From Phyllobacteriaceae bacterium UBA1940 (GTDB lineage Bacteria; Pseudomonadota; Alphaproteobacteria; Rhizobiales; Rhizobiaceae): a stretch of DNA of 62,361 nucleotides. The stretch is from the NCBI GenBank assembly GCA_002336975.1, contig DDFA01000075.1, positions 1 through 62,361 on the forward strand. Direction: 5' to 3'. The translations under genes were made by a program, and so were the position numbers. Below are positions 30,201-39,781 of the stretch, piece by piece (positions within the stretch are counted from its first letter, which is position 1; every line of letters starts with the position of its first letter). The notes under the pieces are model-generated. The model saw only the letters and a list, made by a program, of their open reading frames with translations, was not told where the DNA came from and did not search any database.

Positions 30201-32864
30201 GGCCGTAAAAGTACCAATATGCGTCACGCCATTCACATCTACCGCAGTGATAGTGATCGTCGTGCTCGACGGCACCCCCCAAACGCCAAGCGCAATGCTC
30301 TGGAGGGTAAAGGATGTGCCGGGATCAGCCGTAAAGATGAGCGGGCTGGAACCTGTGGGCGAATTTCCTGGCGCATCCGGGCCACGCAGAACGTGGTCGG
30401 CACCCATGACGACAATGCCATTGCCACCGCTTACGGTAAGGTGCGCGCTGCTGAGATTCGGCGGCTGCAGCAAGGTATCGGCCGTGAAGTTCACTGAGAT
30501 CGGCTTTGAGACCGTTTGGGCAGGAACAATATCAACCTCCTGCACTGCCGCAGCAATCGAAACGTTCGTCGCCTTCGGCGAGTCGTCGTCGACATTGACG
30601 GTCAGGGTCGCCTTGGCGGTGTCATTATCGCCGTCGGTCACCTTGTATTCGAAAACGAGGCGCAGATTGTCTTCCCACGACGTTTCAACAGTCGAGGTCG
30701 CCGGGTTGTCGGTCAAAGGGTGGGAGAGCGGAGCATGCATCTCCAGCGTATAGGTTCCGTCCTCATTGACCGTGAGTGTGAATACCTTGAACGTCGGGCC
30801 GTCCGCGCCGTTGACGAAGGCGGTACCGGAAAGCGCTCCCCCGATACCGTTCTGTGTCCACTCCACCGTTACATCGCGCGGGTGACCGACGCCCTCCGCA
30901 TCGAGCCAGATCGCCTTCAGCGAGTCCAGGGGAACGCTATTGCTGGCCGAGCCGAATACCTTCACCTCAGCCGAAACTTCCAGTTTCTTAAGACCGTCCA
31001 TACCCGCGTTGAACGGCAGCAAGCCGGAAAGCTTCGTACCGTTGCCGTCATCGCCCGGGCCGCCATTGACACCTGGAGAAACAGGATTTTGAAGGCTTTC
31101 GTCGTCGAGTGAACCTATCAGGAGACTCGGCCGGCCCACGGCGTCATATGCCGATGGCGCGTCGTCGCGGAAGCCGATCTTGCTGGAAACATCCACCGTG
31201 GTGGTAGCGGTATCGCCGTCGCCGTCCTGAGCGGTCACCACGACGGACAGGCTGCCCTCCGCGAGCGTATCCAACTCGTTGCGGCTTTCCGCGTCGCTGT
31301 TGGCAATAGAGAGCCACTGCACCATGCTGACGACACCGTTGGCGTCAATATGCAGCGCGAAAGCGGCTTCTCCGTCGTGATCGCCACCGACCACACGGCC
31401 AACGACATAGTCGACCCCACCATGGGTCTCCGCATAGAGGCGGATATCTTGTCCTTCCGTGATTTTCAGGCCGGACAGCCCGCCGTTCCCGACCGAAAGC
31501 GCATAGGCTAGCGACGGGCCCGGTCCGTCCGCGCCATAATTGACGGTGACATCGACGACCGAACCGGCACTGCGAGCGAAACCGAGAGGCAGGCCTAGGG
31601 ACTGCGGATCCATACCCTTGTCAGAAACCGGAGCGAACAGCAGCGCAGCCTTCAGGTTTGGAATAATGCCGCTGATATCGTCGGCTTCGACGGACTGCCA
31701 ACCGGGAGTTTCATCATGAATGACGCCGGCCACTGCGCTGGCAGAAACAAAAGCCGGCACGTCATCCACGATATCGATACGCAAATTCCCTGATGCGCTC
31801 AGCCCCCCTTTGTCCGTGACAGTCAGGGTAAAGATATCCTTGTCATTCTCGGTATTCGCAGCAGGAACGATCGTACCGTTGTCCGTGCTGTGGAAAGGCT
31901 TCGTCAGCGTATAGACATACGTTGCCTCACCCGTAGCCTGGTTGAAGCTGAGGATCGTCAGTTTGCCGTACTCTCCGACAATGGTCTGGTTGACCAGGTC
32001 GCCAAGCGCAAAAGTCTTGCCATTGATGGTAAGGCTGACGATATCGCTCAGGCCGTCCGGGTCCGAAACGGTGAACGTACCCATCGCCATCGATGGGTTC
32101 ATTTCCCCCTGCCCCGGCCCCTCGCCCTCGCCCTCGCTGAGTGGCATCATGTTGCCGGGGAACTGCGCCGACCCGATATTCGGAAGGTACGCTTCATAGA
32201 CGAGCAGATCGCTGATGGCGATACCGCCAGCGGCGCCGCTTGTGCCGCCGCCGAAGCTGATCGAAGGCCCGCGGTTCGCGAAACCGGGCAGCAGGATTTC
32301 CTCATCCAGCGTACCGAACTGCAGCGCGGTCGGGTCGAGGAGGTCGATGGCCGGGCCGGCGTCGCCGATGCCGGGGATGGCTTCGCTGAAGTTGCCGCCG
32401 GCGCTGGCATTGCCCGCAGCCGAGGCCGTCAGCGTGCCGTCGGGGCCGGCCGCGACGTTGATATTGCTCGCTTCGAGCGCGGCGACCAGGGCTTCCTGCG
32501 GGATCTCGACGTCGTCGATGACGAAGGTCGGCACGTGCAGGGCGGCGTGCTCGATGACGACGCGGCTGCCGTCGGGCTGGACGAGGACGAGGTTATCGCC
32601 GTCGATCTCGACCTTTTCGATGGACGTTCCGGCCGGCAGCTTGACGACGTTGCCTTCCGCCTCGACCGTCTGCACGCCGGGCTGGGTGCCGGCGGCTGCG
32701 CCGAGCGCCTGACCGCCCTGCTGCGTTTCGGCCTGGGCCACATGCTCGAGCCGAGCCCCGCGGAACTGTTCCGCCGCCTCGCCGGGGAACGCCGCCTGGC
32801 GCTCGCCATCTTCATGCGAAGCGTTGGAAACAGACAGATTTTCGATAAAGCCCTCGGTAGTCAT
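24231..32864 (-). CDS. Giant type I secreted RTX adhesin (LapA-like retention module, VWA, RTX repeats)
   Basis: A 2877-residue surface adhesin. Residues 1-130 look like a retention module ([39 protein letters not shown]), which in LapA-type adhesins holds the protein in the outer-membrane pore. Alanine-alanine-glycine sites follow (VAAG 137-140, SAAG 148-151), matching the kind of site cut by LapG. Then come T1SS-143/cadherin-like repeats to about 1600, a von Willebrand A domain with MIDAS DSSGS near 1620, RTX nonapeptides ([10 protein letters not shown] type) near 1930-1990 and 2400-2440, EF-hand-like loops ([22 protein letters not shown]) near 2600-2700, and a C-terminal type I secretion signal. 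The exporter and a LapG-like protease lie beyond 34.8 kb. Confidence 0.93.
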   Translation of the reverse strand: MTTEGFIENLSVSNASHEDGERQAAFPGEAAEQFRGARLEHVAQAETQQGGQALGAAAGTQPGVQTVEAEGNVVKLPAGTSIEKVEIDGDNLVLVQPDGSRVVIEHAALHVPTFVIDDVEIPQEALVAALEASNINVAAGPDGTLTASAAGNASAGGNFSEAIPGIGDAGPAIDLLDPTALQFGTLDEEILLPGFANRGPSISFGGGTSGAAGGIAISDLLVYEAYLPNIGSAQFPGNMMPLSEGEGEGPGQGEMNPSMAMGTFTVSDPDGLSDIVSLTINGKTFALGDLVNQTIVGEYGKLTILSFNQATGEATYVYTLTKPFHSTDNGTIVPAANTENDKDIFTLTVTDKGGLSASGNLRIDIVDDVPAFVSASAVAGVIHDETPGWQSVEADDISGIIPNLKAALLFAPVSDKGMDPQSLGLPLGFARSAGSVVDVTVNYGADGPGPSLAYALSVGNGGLSGLKITEGQDIRLYAETHGGVDYVVGRVVGGDHDGEAAFALHIDANGVVSMVQWLSIANSDAESRNELDTLAEGSLSVVVTAQDGDGDTATTTVDVSSKIGFRDDAPSAYDAVGRPSLLIGSLDDESLQNPVSPGVNGGPGDDGNGTKLSGLLPFNAGMDGLKKLEVSAEVKVFGSASNSVPLDSLKAIWLDAEGVGHPRDVTVEWTQNGIGGALSGTAFVNGADGPTFKVFTLTVNEDGTYTLEMHAPLSHPLTDNPATSTVETSWEDNLRLVFEYKVTDGDNDTAKATLTVNVDDDSPKATNVSIAAAVQEVDIVPAQTVSKPISVNFTADTLLQPPNLSSAHLTVSGGNGIVVMGADHVLRGPDAPGNSPTGSSPLIFTADPGTSFTLQSIALGVWGVPSSTTITITAVDVNGVTHIGTFTAGLVSFEGATPTGIYTPGAGIAGVELTQVTFSAAASFAGRLYVDNLQLNQITHTQVQPDQVTIDLSQAAQFGSDGKNAAGGFQLKTVAETDFGSFKSQGAQIRIETIGGKLVGHTGNESNPVFTLEIINGKAVFKLYQNIDHAPNQNATLDFGKYILAVDGDGDAVSLGSVKIQIEDATPTISLPQAGGDGTVVHEAALPARNGEPAGSSETGNNADPREATSGNIGFVSKDGLQVVSLGGHVLTTASQTFAEETLANGTKGRLTAWYSFDAGTGQGTIHYTFTLTDNTNGKDTSATFAVVVKDADGDSATPGNLVINIVDDVPHANADVATVIEGATVGGNVLTGGTPDVFGADGKDAAGGVVGVAKGDTGVDGTSNVGQAITGLYGTLTLGADGSYTYKANPNAVAPAGATDTFTYTIKDGDGDLSHATLKISVTDSGLASSTDSGTVKEAALDTGSNSSSSEETTGGTLTDNVSGGTGPYTFTLVSNGAGTHGTLTLQANGTWSYTLGSATDSGAVQGANTVNGVETFIYEVKDAHGNTVQNTITINVVDDVPHANADVATVIEGATVGGNVLTGGTPDVFGADGKDAAGGVVGVRAAGNDTTTAVQTGVDATIQGKYGTLVLHANGSYEYHSTADKVSQDETDTFVYTIKDGDGDLSTATLTVSIKNAADSSRLIVGSAGDDGGVGGTGHVVDPQGNNVVGAINGGGGDDTLVGDPGAVTVTKGQSASIVLALDSSGSMTDEISFGGSTISRMQALKNGTIALIDSLAASGAENVRITVIDFDTRATNLGTFNLIVNGVVNTQAIADAKAAVNLMVAGGGTNYEAGLQAALSWINGGSGIANADVKKVVFVSDGNPTYWYTSGTTLGGDGQEGANNVASAQGEVLGTDGSNEPKLILATGYGIEAIGINVNNTLLGRLSDIEDGVSGSAGGGSATNATSAEQLAAALTVLGGSTELAAASKDTINGGAGADVIFGDVVNTDSLAVSKGINLPAGSGWAVFQALENTPSANWTRAMTIAYIRANHAALAQESGRGGGDDIIHGGDGNDIIYGQEGNDTIYGDAGDDIIVGGTGKDAMYGGDGNDTFRLANNDFASGEIIDGGANNDTIELTNATTVNFATGSVTNVETLSGSTGADVVTMTAQQWAGFDTINLGNGADVLNVQVNGSVDISTAGPTSIVGVETVNIVGSSGSVNDTLTLTGAQLMTFVSGGGTRTIDLGNGTDTIVVTDATAIDLTGATISGVENFKAIGNNANSVTMTVQQWAAFSIIDLGDGTDTLNIQVNGSFSLPTSIPTLVGVETINFIGSNGNDSLTLTGEQLHTLAGAGATINLGGGSGDAISFSGATLVDIRNATLAGVENIVVGDNSNSNIANKITMTAQQWAGLSSINLGTGTDTLNIQVSGAVDVSTLGTTTLTSVETRNLTGSAGDDMLTLSGTQLNALIGGTTTIDLGGGQNTIALTSTSTGLNGLADSALLNVGTISAAGASAGVTINLSNQSDGFKIIGSAQADKIIGSSGNDVIDGGDGDDIINGGGGNDTLTGGAGADKFFLATNTGSDTIKDFNAAVDKIGFFDNGGTSNGSVNFAGITGTTAGAALSASNFKALTALGNMTNSHDNQVLKIATALDEATIKSTVVNGATNNYAVVFNTTSGYAEIWFDADWGNIGGRTKIATFENVTTQAQYQAFYNLLSAGSFVAYSSAVDPIILDLDHNGYSFSGVENGIHFDINADGSADKVAWNTSNDGILAYDVNGDGKIDSGSEIFTPDFAGGKFASGAAALASLDSNGDGIINADDEAFSKLLIWQDTNGDGIGEAGELSHLSDHGIIGIGTATTAPAVDTIDGQTIAGEGTVYYADGSTGNYVEVHLDAILGDGGNVDAGTASGTSGADTFVIDPSVLVSGAQMAEILTGYNAAEGDVVDLSQLLGDNVTPETVGDFVRTVESGDGAADQLQVSTTGHVNDFVTVAVLDANTGVKILYNDDQHHTQNATV
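28411..29248 (-). repeat. 142-bp exact direct repeat inside the adhesin gene
   Basis: 28411-28552 and 29107-29248 are identical over 142 bases, 696 bases apart (a multiple of 3). They encode two copies of the [20 protein letters not shown]...[17 protein letters not shown] repeat segment. Exact identity at third positions implies recent duplication or gene conversion, and recombination between them would remove 232 residues without a frameshift. Confidence 0.9.
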
Positions 32865-33058
32865 AGCCGAACCCCTTCTACAATTGCGCTAGTCAAGCCA
32901 CGGAATTTTGGGCCGATCAATAGCGGGGCACGGGGTGCCATATATCGGGCTATATCGGCCTATTCGCTTTTTTACGCTTGGTTAACTTGCGGGCCGCACT
33001 GGCCCATGGCGGCAGGTCTGACTGCCGCCCTTGTCCACAACCCACTCGGGAAAGAATG

Positions 33059-33859
33059 TTACTGGAGTCTCGCCGCGCCGGCCTGAGGCCATCCGCCCAT
33101 CGAGGTGTAGCGAATCCAGTCCTCGCCCTGCCCCCTGGTCATTTCCAGGGTGCCGACCGCCGCCTTCAGGAGGTCGTCGAATTTCGCCCGGTCGGCGAGA
33201 ATGACCGCGCCGGCCCGGATCGAAAGCGGATAGCGCGCACCGGCGGGGAAGAAGTCGAGACCGGTGACGCTCTCATGGATACGGTCGGCCACGCCCTTGG
33301 CATTCGTTTCATCCGCGCCCGGCAGGAAGACGCCGAACTGGTTGCCGGAGACGCGGCCCACGATATCGCCCTGACGCACGGTTCCGCGGATGGCGGCGGC
33401 GATGCGGGTGAGAGCCTCGTTGCCCCAGCTATAGCCGAAGCGGTCGTTGAGGATCGGCAGGTCGTCGACATGGATGAGGAGGACCGTGCCGCGGCTGGAG
33501 CCGTCCGGCGCGGCGCGGCGATCGGCATAGGTATCGACGAGCGCCGAGAAGGTCGGCTCGTTGAGGCAGGCCGTCAGTCCGTCGCGCTGGCCCAGATGCT
33601 GGACCTCCTTGCGCAGGGCCGCGATCCGCTTCGCCATGCGGCTGCATGTATAAAGAAGCGGCAGGGAGGTTGCGAGGGCGACCGACCCGGCAAGCACCGC
33701 GCTTCCCGTCACGGGCAAGGCAGGCGAGACCGCGGTTGCCACGAGCGCTCCGGCAAGCCCCAGCCCGAGCGCGGCCGCGCCGCCTCCCGCCAGCCAGCCG
33801 CCCGTCGTCCCGCGAAGGAAAAAGATATCCCGCAAATCCCGCATGCCCATCGTCCCCAT
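33059..33859 (-). CDS. Membrane protein with degenerate GGDEF domain
   Basis: About 266 residues. After a short basic N-terminus (MRDLRDIFFLRG) there are two hydrophobic segments (GGAAALGLGLAGALVATAV and GSAVLAGSVALATSLPLLY), then a diguanylate-cyclase fold (GQRDGLTACLNEPTF, VLLIHVDDLPILNDRFGYSWGNEALTRIA, GDIVGRVSGNQFGVFLPG). The active-site motif reads SGNQF instead of GGDEF, so cyclase activity should be lost; it may be a receptor or structural remnant. The start is uncertain among ATGs at 33859, 33850 and 33844. It lies directly upstream of the adhesin gene on the same strand, 194 bases away. Confidence 0.8.
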   Translation of the reverse strand: MGTMGMRDLRDIFFLRGTTGGWLAGGGAAALGLGLAGALVATAVSPALPVTGSAVLAGSVALATSLPLLYTCSRMAKRIAALRKEVQHLGQRDGLTACLNEPTFSALVDTYADRRAAPDGSSRGTVLLIHVDDLPILNDRFGYSWGNEALTRIAAAIRGTVRQGDIVGRVSGNQFGVFLPGADETNAKGVADRIHESVTGLDFFPAGARYPLSIRAGAVILADRAKFDDLLKAAVGTLEMTRGQGEDWIRYTSMGGWPQAGAARLQ

Positions 33860-33978
33860 ATGTCCCGTATCGGTATGACAGGCGTTATAAAGCAAGCGTG
33901 TAAAATCGCCGTTTCCGACATCTGTCGGATTCTACCGATAGGCGATATAAATTGGTCATAACTACCAGGAGCCTTTTC

Positions 33979-34611
33979 ATGCGGATACTTCGGCCCGTCG
34001 TTTCACGCAGCCGCATCGCGGCATTTTCCGCGCTGTCGGCCCTGCTCGTCGCGGCCCCTGCCCTTGCCGATCAGGCGGTGCGCCAGTTCGACGCCAGAAC
34101 CGGCACCTGGACCGTGAAGCGCGTCGATACCCGCAAGCTTTCCGGACGGCTGAGCGCATCGCCGATCCCCGTCCAGACGGTCGCCTATGATGGTGAATTC
34201 AAGCGCGGCACGATCATCGTCGATACAGGCGCACGGCGGTTGCTCTATATCAACGGAGACGGCACCGCGCGCCAGTACGCGATCGGCGTCGGCCGCGAGG
34301 GCTTTGCCTGGAAGGGCAGGCAGAAGATCAGCCGCAAGGCGGAATGGCCAAGCTGGACGCCCCCGGCCGAAATGTTGAGCCGGGAAGCCCTGAAGGGAAG
34401 AATATTGCCGGCGACGATGGAGGGCGGCCTCGACAATCCGCTCGGCGCACGCGCGCTTTATCTCGGGGACACGCTTTATCGCATCCACGGAACCAATGAG
34501 CCCTGGACCCTGGGCAAGGCCGTTTCTTCCGGTTGCATCCGCATGGCGAACGACGACGTCGTCGAGCTTTTCGACAAGGTGAAGGTCGGAACTGTGGTCG
34601 TCGTGCGGTGA
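33979..34611 (+). CDS. L,D-transpeptidase (YkuD/ErfK family)
   Basis: A 210-residue periplasmic enzyme that would form 3-3 peptidoglycan cross-links or attach proteins to peptidoglycan. The ATG at 33979 has AGGAG 8 bases upstream and starts a signal peptide (MRILRPVVSRSRIAAF...APALA). The YkuD domain begins GTIIVDTGARRLLYIN and ends with the catalytic motif IHGTNEPWTLGKAVSSGCIRM, in which the histidine and cysteine are intact. It is divergent from the GGDEF-like gene and upstream of the exporter genes; a functional link with adhesin export is only positional. Confidence 0.92.
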   Translation: MRILRPVVSRSRIAAFSALSALLVAAPALADQAVRQFDARTGTWTVKRVDTRKLSGRLSASPIPVQTVAYDGEFKRGTIIVDTGARRLLYINGDGTARQYAIGVGREGFAWKGRQKISRKAEWPSWTPPAEMLSREALKGRILPATMEGGLDNPLGARALYLGDTLYRIHGTNEPWTLGKAVSSGCIRMANDDVVELFDKVKVGTVVVVR

Positions 34612-34622
34612 TTCCAAGGGAA

Positions 34623-34642
34623 ATGTGGCGGAATCGCCACAT
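34623..34642. promoter_or_regulatory. Palindrome upstream of the type I exporter operon
   Basis: ATGTGGCG and CGCCACAT flank GAAT with perfect symmetry, and a consensus TATAAT (34650-34655) starts 8 bases after it. The palindrome therefore covers the -35 region of a likely promoter for tolC-like gene expression, a typical repressor position. There is no T-run, so termination of the upstream gene is less likely. The binding protein is unknown. Confidence 0.5.
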
Positions 34643-34788
34643 AGTTGCATATAATATTGCTTGTTAAGTATGTTTGCGCATCGTCCGATTGCTGAGCGCC
34701 CCCCGACGTGCCTAAAAATGGGTGAATGAGAGTGAATCTGCGCTGCCGATTGCGCATCGGCGCGGGTCAAAATGGGTTGGGGGCAATA

Positions 34789-36222
34789 ATGCACAGGTCG
34801 TTTCTAGGCGCCATCTCGGCTGCTTTGCTGGTAGGGGCGGCCTTTGCGCCGGTTGGCGCGCATGCCCTGACCCTGAAAGAGGCAATGGCGGTCACGCTGG
34901 AGTCCAATCCCGAAATCGGGCAGGCGCTGGAAAACCGCGAAGCCATCGAGTTCGAGCTTCGCCAGGCGCGCGGCCTCTACCTGCCGAGCATCGACCTGGA
35001 AGCCGGCGCCGGCATTCAGGATCTCGACAATCCTTCCCGCCGCCTCGGCGGCCTCGATGACGACCCGCTCTATCCCGCCGATGTCGGCCTCACCATCACC
35101 CAAAAGCTGATCGACGGCGGTGGCCGCCGGGCGGAGCTGGAACGGCAGGCGGCACGCGTCGACAGCGCCTCCTTCCGCGTGCTCGAGCGCTCCGAGACGA
35201 TCGCGCTCCAGGTCGTGCGTGAATATCTCGAAATCATGCTCCAGGGCGAAATCGTCCAGGAATCGCGCCGCAACGCGGCTGTCCATCAGGCCATGCTCGG
35301 CGATATCAGCTCGCTGATCTCCGGCGGCACGCTGACGGACGCCGACAGCCAGCAGGCGCAGGAACGCCTGCTTGCCGCCAAGGCGCGCCAGAAGGAAGCC
35401 GAGGAAGAGCTGGAATCGGCGAAGATCCGCTTCCAGCGTCTCGTCGGCAAGCCCTTCTCCAACCCCACCATGCCGGGCTCCATGGCTTCGGCCCTGCCAA
35501 AGTCGCTCGACGAGGCGATCGGCCTTGCCCGCACCAACAATGCGCGCATCAAGGTCGCCAATGCCGACATCGATGCGGCCGACGCCATGGTCAAGGGCGC
35601 CCGCTCCGACATGTTCCCGACCGTCTCGCTCGAAGGCCGCGCCCGCACGGGCATGGATATCGACGGCAGTGAAGGCCGCAGCACCAGCCTGCAGGCCCGC
35701 GTCGTGGCCAAGTGGAACCTTTATCGCGGCGGCATCGACATCGCCAACGAGCAGGAGCAGATCCGTCGCGCCAGCGAGCAGCGCCTCGTGCTGCACCAAA
35801 GCTACCGTGAAGTCGAGGAAGCCGTCCGCATTTCCTGGGATCGCCGCATTCGCCAGACCGAACTGGCCGCAACGCTGAAGCAGCAGGCCGGCGTCAACGG
35901 CAGCCTGGTGGAGTCCTACCGCGAGCAGCTTTCGGTCGGTCGGCGCTCGCTGCTCGACGTGCTCGGCGCGCAGAACTCGCGCTATACCGTGAACGTCCTG
36001 TCGCGCACGGCCGTCTACGCCGCCCGCTTCGCCGAATACCGCATTCTTGCCGCCAGCGGCATGCTGCTCAGCAGCATGAACCTCACGCCGGCCAAACAGT
36101 CCGACGCCTATGCGCGCACGGAGTTCAACGTTCCGGAAACCGCGCCCACCGAAACCTATCGTCGCATGCCCTCCAAGCAGGTGAACGATCTGCCGCTGGA
36201 TCTGCTGGCAAACATGAAGTAA
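34789..36222 (+). CDS. TolC family outer-membrane channel of type I secretion
   Basis: A 477-residue outer-membrane efflux protein, the exit pore of the adhesin exporter. The ATG at 34789 follows GGGGG by 7 bases and opens a signal peptide (MHRSFLGAISAALLVGAAFAPVGAHA). Then come LTLKEAMAVTLESNPEIGQALENREA, YLPSIDLEAGAG and LTITQKLIDGG, and a second repeat with RIKVANADIDAADAMVKGARSDMFPTVSLEGRA, the duplicated TolC pattern. It leads a four-gene run (channel, ABC, HlyD, ribbon-helix-helix). In LapA-type systems this pore also anchors the adhesin retention module. Confidence 0.9.
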   Translation: MHRSFLGAISAALLVGAAFAPVGAHALTLKEAMAVTLESNPEIGQALENREAIEFELRQARGLYLPSIDLEAGAGIQDLDNPSRRLGGLDDDPLYPADVGLTITQKLIDGGGRRAELERQAARVDSASFRVLERSETIALQVVREYLEIMLQGEIVQESRRNAAVHQAMLGDISSLISGGTLTDADSQQAQERLLAAKARQKEAEEELESAKIRFQRLVGKPFSNPTMPGSMASALPKSLDEAIGLARTNNARIKVANADIDAADAMVKGARSDMFPTVSLEGRARTGMDIDGSEGRSTSLQARVVAKWNLYRGGIDIANEQEQIRRASEQRLVLHQSYREVEEAVRISWDRRIRQTELAATLKQQAGVNGSLVESYREQLSVGRRSLLDVLGAQNSRYTVNVLSRTAVYAARFAEYRILAASGMLLSSMNLTPAKQSDAYARTEFNVPETAPTETYRRMPSKQVNDLPLDLLANMK

Positions 36223-36333
36223 CGAGCGGAAAGCAATACGCATGCTTTGTCGCGAAACGATTGGCTTGCGCGGGGGCGATCCATCGCTCTTCGCGACAAG
36301 CGTGACGCTGACGCCCCGCCGCGGGCGCTGGCT

Positions 36334-38502
36334 ATGACGCTGGCCGCCGAAGCGGCCGGCATTGCACATTCCTCCCCTCAGCCGGCCCCGATCGGCGGAG
36401 AAACCTTCCGGACCGCTTTCCAACGGGTCGCCGTCTTTCTCGGCCGCCCGGGTTCCGATGTCGTCCTGTTTTCCGGCGTCCCCTTCGACGAGGCCACACC
36501 CTCCTTCGAGGATGTGCAGCGCCTGAGCGACCGTATCGGCCTCGAGGTCCGCGCCTTCGGCTGGCGCGACCTCGCCGCCAACAACTTCGACCTTCCCGCA
36601 ATCATCCTCTTCCACGATGGATCCGCGGTCTCGCTGCTGGAAATTCATGGCGCGGGCAACACCTCCTATGTCGAGGCGATGCGCAGCCAGTTGCAGGGCC
36701 GCCTGCCGAGCAAGGAAAGCATCCGGGCCGTTCTGTCCTTCAGCGCCGTCAGCGCGGACACGATGAAATCCGCCATCGAAGGCATGGACGGCGCCATCGT
36801 CCGCCAGCACTGGCTGGTGGGTGCGCTGATGCCTTTCTGGCGCTCCTACGTACAGGTCGCGGTCGCTGCATTGTTCATCAACCTGCTGGCGCTCACCTCG
36901 CCGCTCTTCACGATGAACGTCTACGACCGCATCCTGCCGAACGACGCCAAGGCGACGCTCTGGGTGCTCGCGCTCGGCGTCTCGGGTGCGATCCTCTTCG
37001 ATCTCGTGCTGAAAACAGCCCGGTCCGCATTGATCGACTATGCCGGCCGCCGCGCCGACCTCAGGCTTTCCTACCTGCTCTTCGAAAAGGTGCTGAACGC
37101 CAGCATGTCGGCCCGGCCCATGCAGACCGGCGAATATGCAAGCCGCATCACGCAATACGAATTCGTCCGCGAATTCTTCACGTCCAATACGATCAGCGTG
37201 CTGATCGACACCTTCTTCGTCTTCGTCTTCCTGATCGTCATCTATCTCGTCTCGGGCTGGATCGTCATCGTTCCCGCCGGCGCCTTCCTTCTGGCGCTCG
37301 CCATCGGCCTCATCGCGCAGCACCGCATCGGCCGGCGCGTCGCGGCGGCGACGAACGAATCCTCGATGAAGCAGTCGCTGCTGGTCGAGACGATCTCGAC
37401 CATCGAGACCGTCAAGTCGCTGAAGGCCGAGCGCAACCTGCTGCGCAAATGGCACGAGCTTTCCAAGAAAGCGGCGCTGACGTCGGAAGAGATCAAGCAG
37501 CTCTCCTCCTCGGCGGCAAACTGGACGCAGTTCGTCTCGCAGCTCGTCTCTGTCGTCATCATTCTCGCCGGCGCCTATCAGTTCTCGCAGGGCAAGATGT
37601 CCTCGGGCGCCATCATCGCGGCGGTCATGCTGTCAGGTCGTGCGGTCGCCCCGATGGGGCAGATCGCCATGACGCTCGCACGGCTGCGCCAGGCCCTTCT
37701 GTCGCTGCGCATCCTCAATTCGATCATGGAAATGCCGGAGGACCTGCCGACAGGCACCGGCTTCGTCAACCGCGATATCGCCAGGGGCGGCTTTTCCTTC
37801 AACCAGGTGGAATTCGCCTATCCCGGTTCCGACCAGAAGGTGCTGAACGGCCTGACCTTCTCCGTCCGGCCCGGCGAGCGTGTCGGCGTGATCGGCCGCA
37901 TCGGCTCGGGCAAGACGACGATCGGCCGCCTGCTCGGCGCGCTTTATCCGCCAACCGCCGGCAGCCTGATGATCGACGGCATCGATATCCGCCAGTATCA
38001 CCCGGCCGTCGTGCGCACCGCCGTCGCCGTCGCCTCGCAGTCCGCCGACCTGTTTTCCGGCTCCGTGAAGGACAACCTCCTCATGGCCAATCCGGAGGCG
38101 ACCGACGAGGAGATCATCGAAGTCGCGCGCCGCACCGGTGTCGACGAGTTCGTCTCCCGCCACCCCCGCGGCTACGACATGCCGGTCGGCGAACGCGGCG
38201 GCAATCTTTCCGGCGGCCAGCGGCAATCGGTGGCGATCGCCCGGCTGCTGCTTGCCCAGCCGAAGATCATTTTCCTCGACGAGCCGTCCGGCGCGATGGA
38301 CCTTGCGTCCGAGCGCCGCCTGATCAACAACCTTTCCACCGCCTTCGGGCCGGATACCACCATCATCATCTCCACCCATCGCTACAGCATGCTCGAACTC
38401 GTCGATCGCCTGATCGTTCTGGAAGCCGGGCGCGTCATCGCCGACGGCCCCAAGGGCGCCGTCATCGAGGAACTTCAGAAGAAAGCGGGACGCCCCTCAT
38501 GA
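36334..38502 (+). CDS. Type I secretion ABC transporter permease/ATPase (LssB/HlyB type)
   Basis: A 722-residue inner-membrane exporter. It has an N-terminal C39-like domain without the catalytic cysteine (about residues 20-130), a membrane domain of about six helices (VQVAVAALFINLLALTSPLF onward), and an ATPase with [37 protein letters not shown] and the switch histidine STHRYS. It belongs to the group that exports giant adhesins. The start is uncertain: ATG 36334 overlaps the stop of a 31-codon upstream frame, and TTG 36247 would add 29 residues. The stop overlaps the HlyD start (ATGA). Confidence 0.92.
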   Translation: MTLAAEAAGIAHSSPQPAPIGGETFRTAFQRVAVFLGRPGSDVVLFSGVPFDEATPSFEDVQRLSDRIGLEVRAFGWRDLAANNFDLPAIILFHDGSAVSLLEIHGAGNTSYVEAMRSQLQGRLPSKESIRAVLSFSAVSADTMKSAIEGMDGAIVRQHWLVGALMPFWRSYVQVAVAALFINLLALTSPLFTMNVYDRILPNDAKATLWVLALGVSGAILFDLVLKTARSALIDYAGRRADLRLSYLLFEKVLNASMSARPMQTGEYASRITQYEFVREFFTSNTISVLIDTFFVFVFLIVIYLVSGWIVIVPAGAFLLALAIGLIAQHRIGRRVAAATNESSMKQSLLVETISTIETVKSLKAERNLLRKWHELSKKAALTSEEIKQLSSSAANWTQFVSQLVSVVIILAGAYQFSQGKMSSGAIIAAVMLSGRAVAPMGQIAMTLARLRQALLSLRILNSIMEMPEDLPTGTGFVNRDIARGGFSFNQVEFAYPGSDQKVLNGLTFSVRPGERVGVIGRIGSGKTTIGRLLGALYPPTAGSLMIDGIDIRQYHPAVVRTAVAVASQSADLFSGSVKDNLLMANPEATDEEIIEVARRTGVDEFVSRHPRGYDMPVGERGGNLSGGQRQSVAIARLLLAQPKIIFLDEPSGAMDLASERRLINNLSTAFGPDTTIIISTHRYSMLELVDRLIVLEAGRVIADGPKGAVIEELQKKAGRPS

Positions 38503-39779
38503 CGGATTCCCCTCCCTTCTGGGCGCGGATGAGCCTCGTTTCCGTCGGCCTGCTGATCGTGTTCTTCGTCATCTGGGCGGCGATCACCGAGGTGGACGAG
38601 ATCGCCCGCGGGCAGGGCAAGGTCGTGCCGGTCTCCCGCACGCAGCTTATCCAGGCAAGCGAAGCGAGCGTGGTGCAGACAATCGCCGTCAAGCTCGGCC
38701 AGATCGTCAAGAAGGGCGACCTTATCGTCCAGCTCGACGACACCGCCACGACCTCCACGCTCGGCGAGCTTGAGGCCCGGGCGCGGGCATTGAGCGTTCA
38801 GATCGCCCGGCTCGAGGTCGAACAGGCCGGCGACATGCTTTCGCCGATGACCTGCCCACAGGATGTCGCCAAGTCGAGCCCGGAAATCTGCGCCAACGAA
38901 TCCCAGCTTCTGAAAGCCCGGCGCGACGCCTTCCAGAACAAGCTCTCCGTGCTGCAGGAACGCCACCTGCAACGGCGCAAGGAACTGGACGAGGCCCTCG
39001 TCAATATCGACCGTCTCCAGGAGAACATCGCCGTCTCGCAGAAGGAGGCCGGCCTGCTGGAGCCGCTCGTCAAGCGCAAGCTCGCACCGCAGACGGATCT
39101 CTTGCGCGTGCAGAAGGAACTGACCGACTCCACCGGCCAGCTCAAGCTGCTGAAAGAGTCGCTCGAGCGCATTCGCGGCGCCATCAAGGAAGCTTCGCTT
39201 CAGGTGGACGAACTGATGCTGGCCTTCCAGCAGGAGGCGCTGGCGGAAAAGACCAAGGCTCTCGCCGACCTTTCCGTTGTCACCGAAACCGTGCGCGGCG
39301 CATCCGACCGGGTGCAGCGCACCGATCTGCGCTCGCCGGTGGACGGCGTCGTCAACCGGCTGGAGATCACCACCATCGGCGGCTATGTGCAGCCCGGCAC
39401 TGTGGTCGCCGAAGTGGTGCCGACATCGGATACGTTGCTCGTGGAAGCGCGCATATCGCCCAACGACATCGCCTTCATCCGGGTCGGCCAGCCGGCGCTG
39501 GTAAAGATCACCGCCTTCGACTTCTCCATCTATGGGGGCCTGCAGGGCGAGGTTTCCAACGTTTCCGCCGACTCCATGTTCGACGAGAAATCCAACGAGA
39601 CGTATTATCTGGCGCAGGTGAAGACGGACAAATCCGAGATCGTCCGCAACGGCAAGTCCCATGCCATCATCCCCGGCATGGTGGCCTCCGTGGACATCAT
39701 GACCGGCCGCAAGACCATCCTTCAATATCTCCTGAAGCCGATCAACAAGGCGCGCACCGAGGCCATGCAGGAACGATAG
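38499..39779 (+). CDS. HlyD family periplasmic adaptor of type I secretion
   Basis: A 426-residue membrane-fusion protein. The single N-terminal membrane anchor (MSLVSVGLLIVFFVIWAAI) is followed by a lipoyl half (GQGKVVPVSRTQLIQASEAS, GQIVKKGDLIVQLDDT), a long coiled coil (about residues 85-270, with cysteines in TCPQDV and ICANES), the second lipoyl half (DLRSPVDGVVNRLEITTIGGYVQPG) and the HlyD C-terminal PGMVASVDIMTGRKTILQYLLKPI. It would bridge the ABC exporter and the TolC-like channel. The 4-base overlap with the ABC gene implies coupled translation. Confidence 0.93.
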   Translation: MTDSPPFWARMSLVSVGLLIVFFVIWAAITEVDEIARGQGKVVPVSRTQLIQASEASVVQTIAVKLGQIVKKGDLIVQLDDTATTSTLGELEARARALSVQIARLEVEQAGDMLSPMTCPQDVAKSSPEICANESQLLKARRDAFQNKLSVLQERHLQRRKELDEALVNIDRLQENIAVSQKEAGLLEPLVKRKLAPQTDLLRVQKELTDSTGQLKLLKESLERIRGAIKEASLQVDELMLAFQQEALAEKTKALADLSVVTETVRGASDRVQRTDLRSPVDGVVNRLEITTIGGYVQPGTVVAEVVPTSDTLLVEARISPNDIAFIRVGQPALVKITAFDFSIYGGLQGEVSNVSADSMFDEKSNETYYLAQVKTDKSEIVRNGKSHAIIPGMVASVDIMTGRKTILQYLLKPINKARTEAMQER

Positions 39780-39781
39780 CC

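Noticed and set aside
24231..32864. Open frames on the plus strand across the adhesin gene
   Set aside because: They have proline- or arginine-rich shadow composition and no starts of quality.
34804..37455. 883-codon open frame antisense to the TolC and ABC exporter genes
   Set aside because: It spans two genes that have convincing motifs on the plus strand, and the sequence has no recognisable domain.
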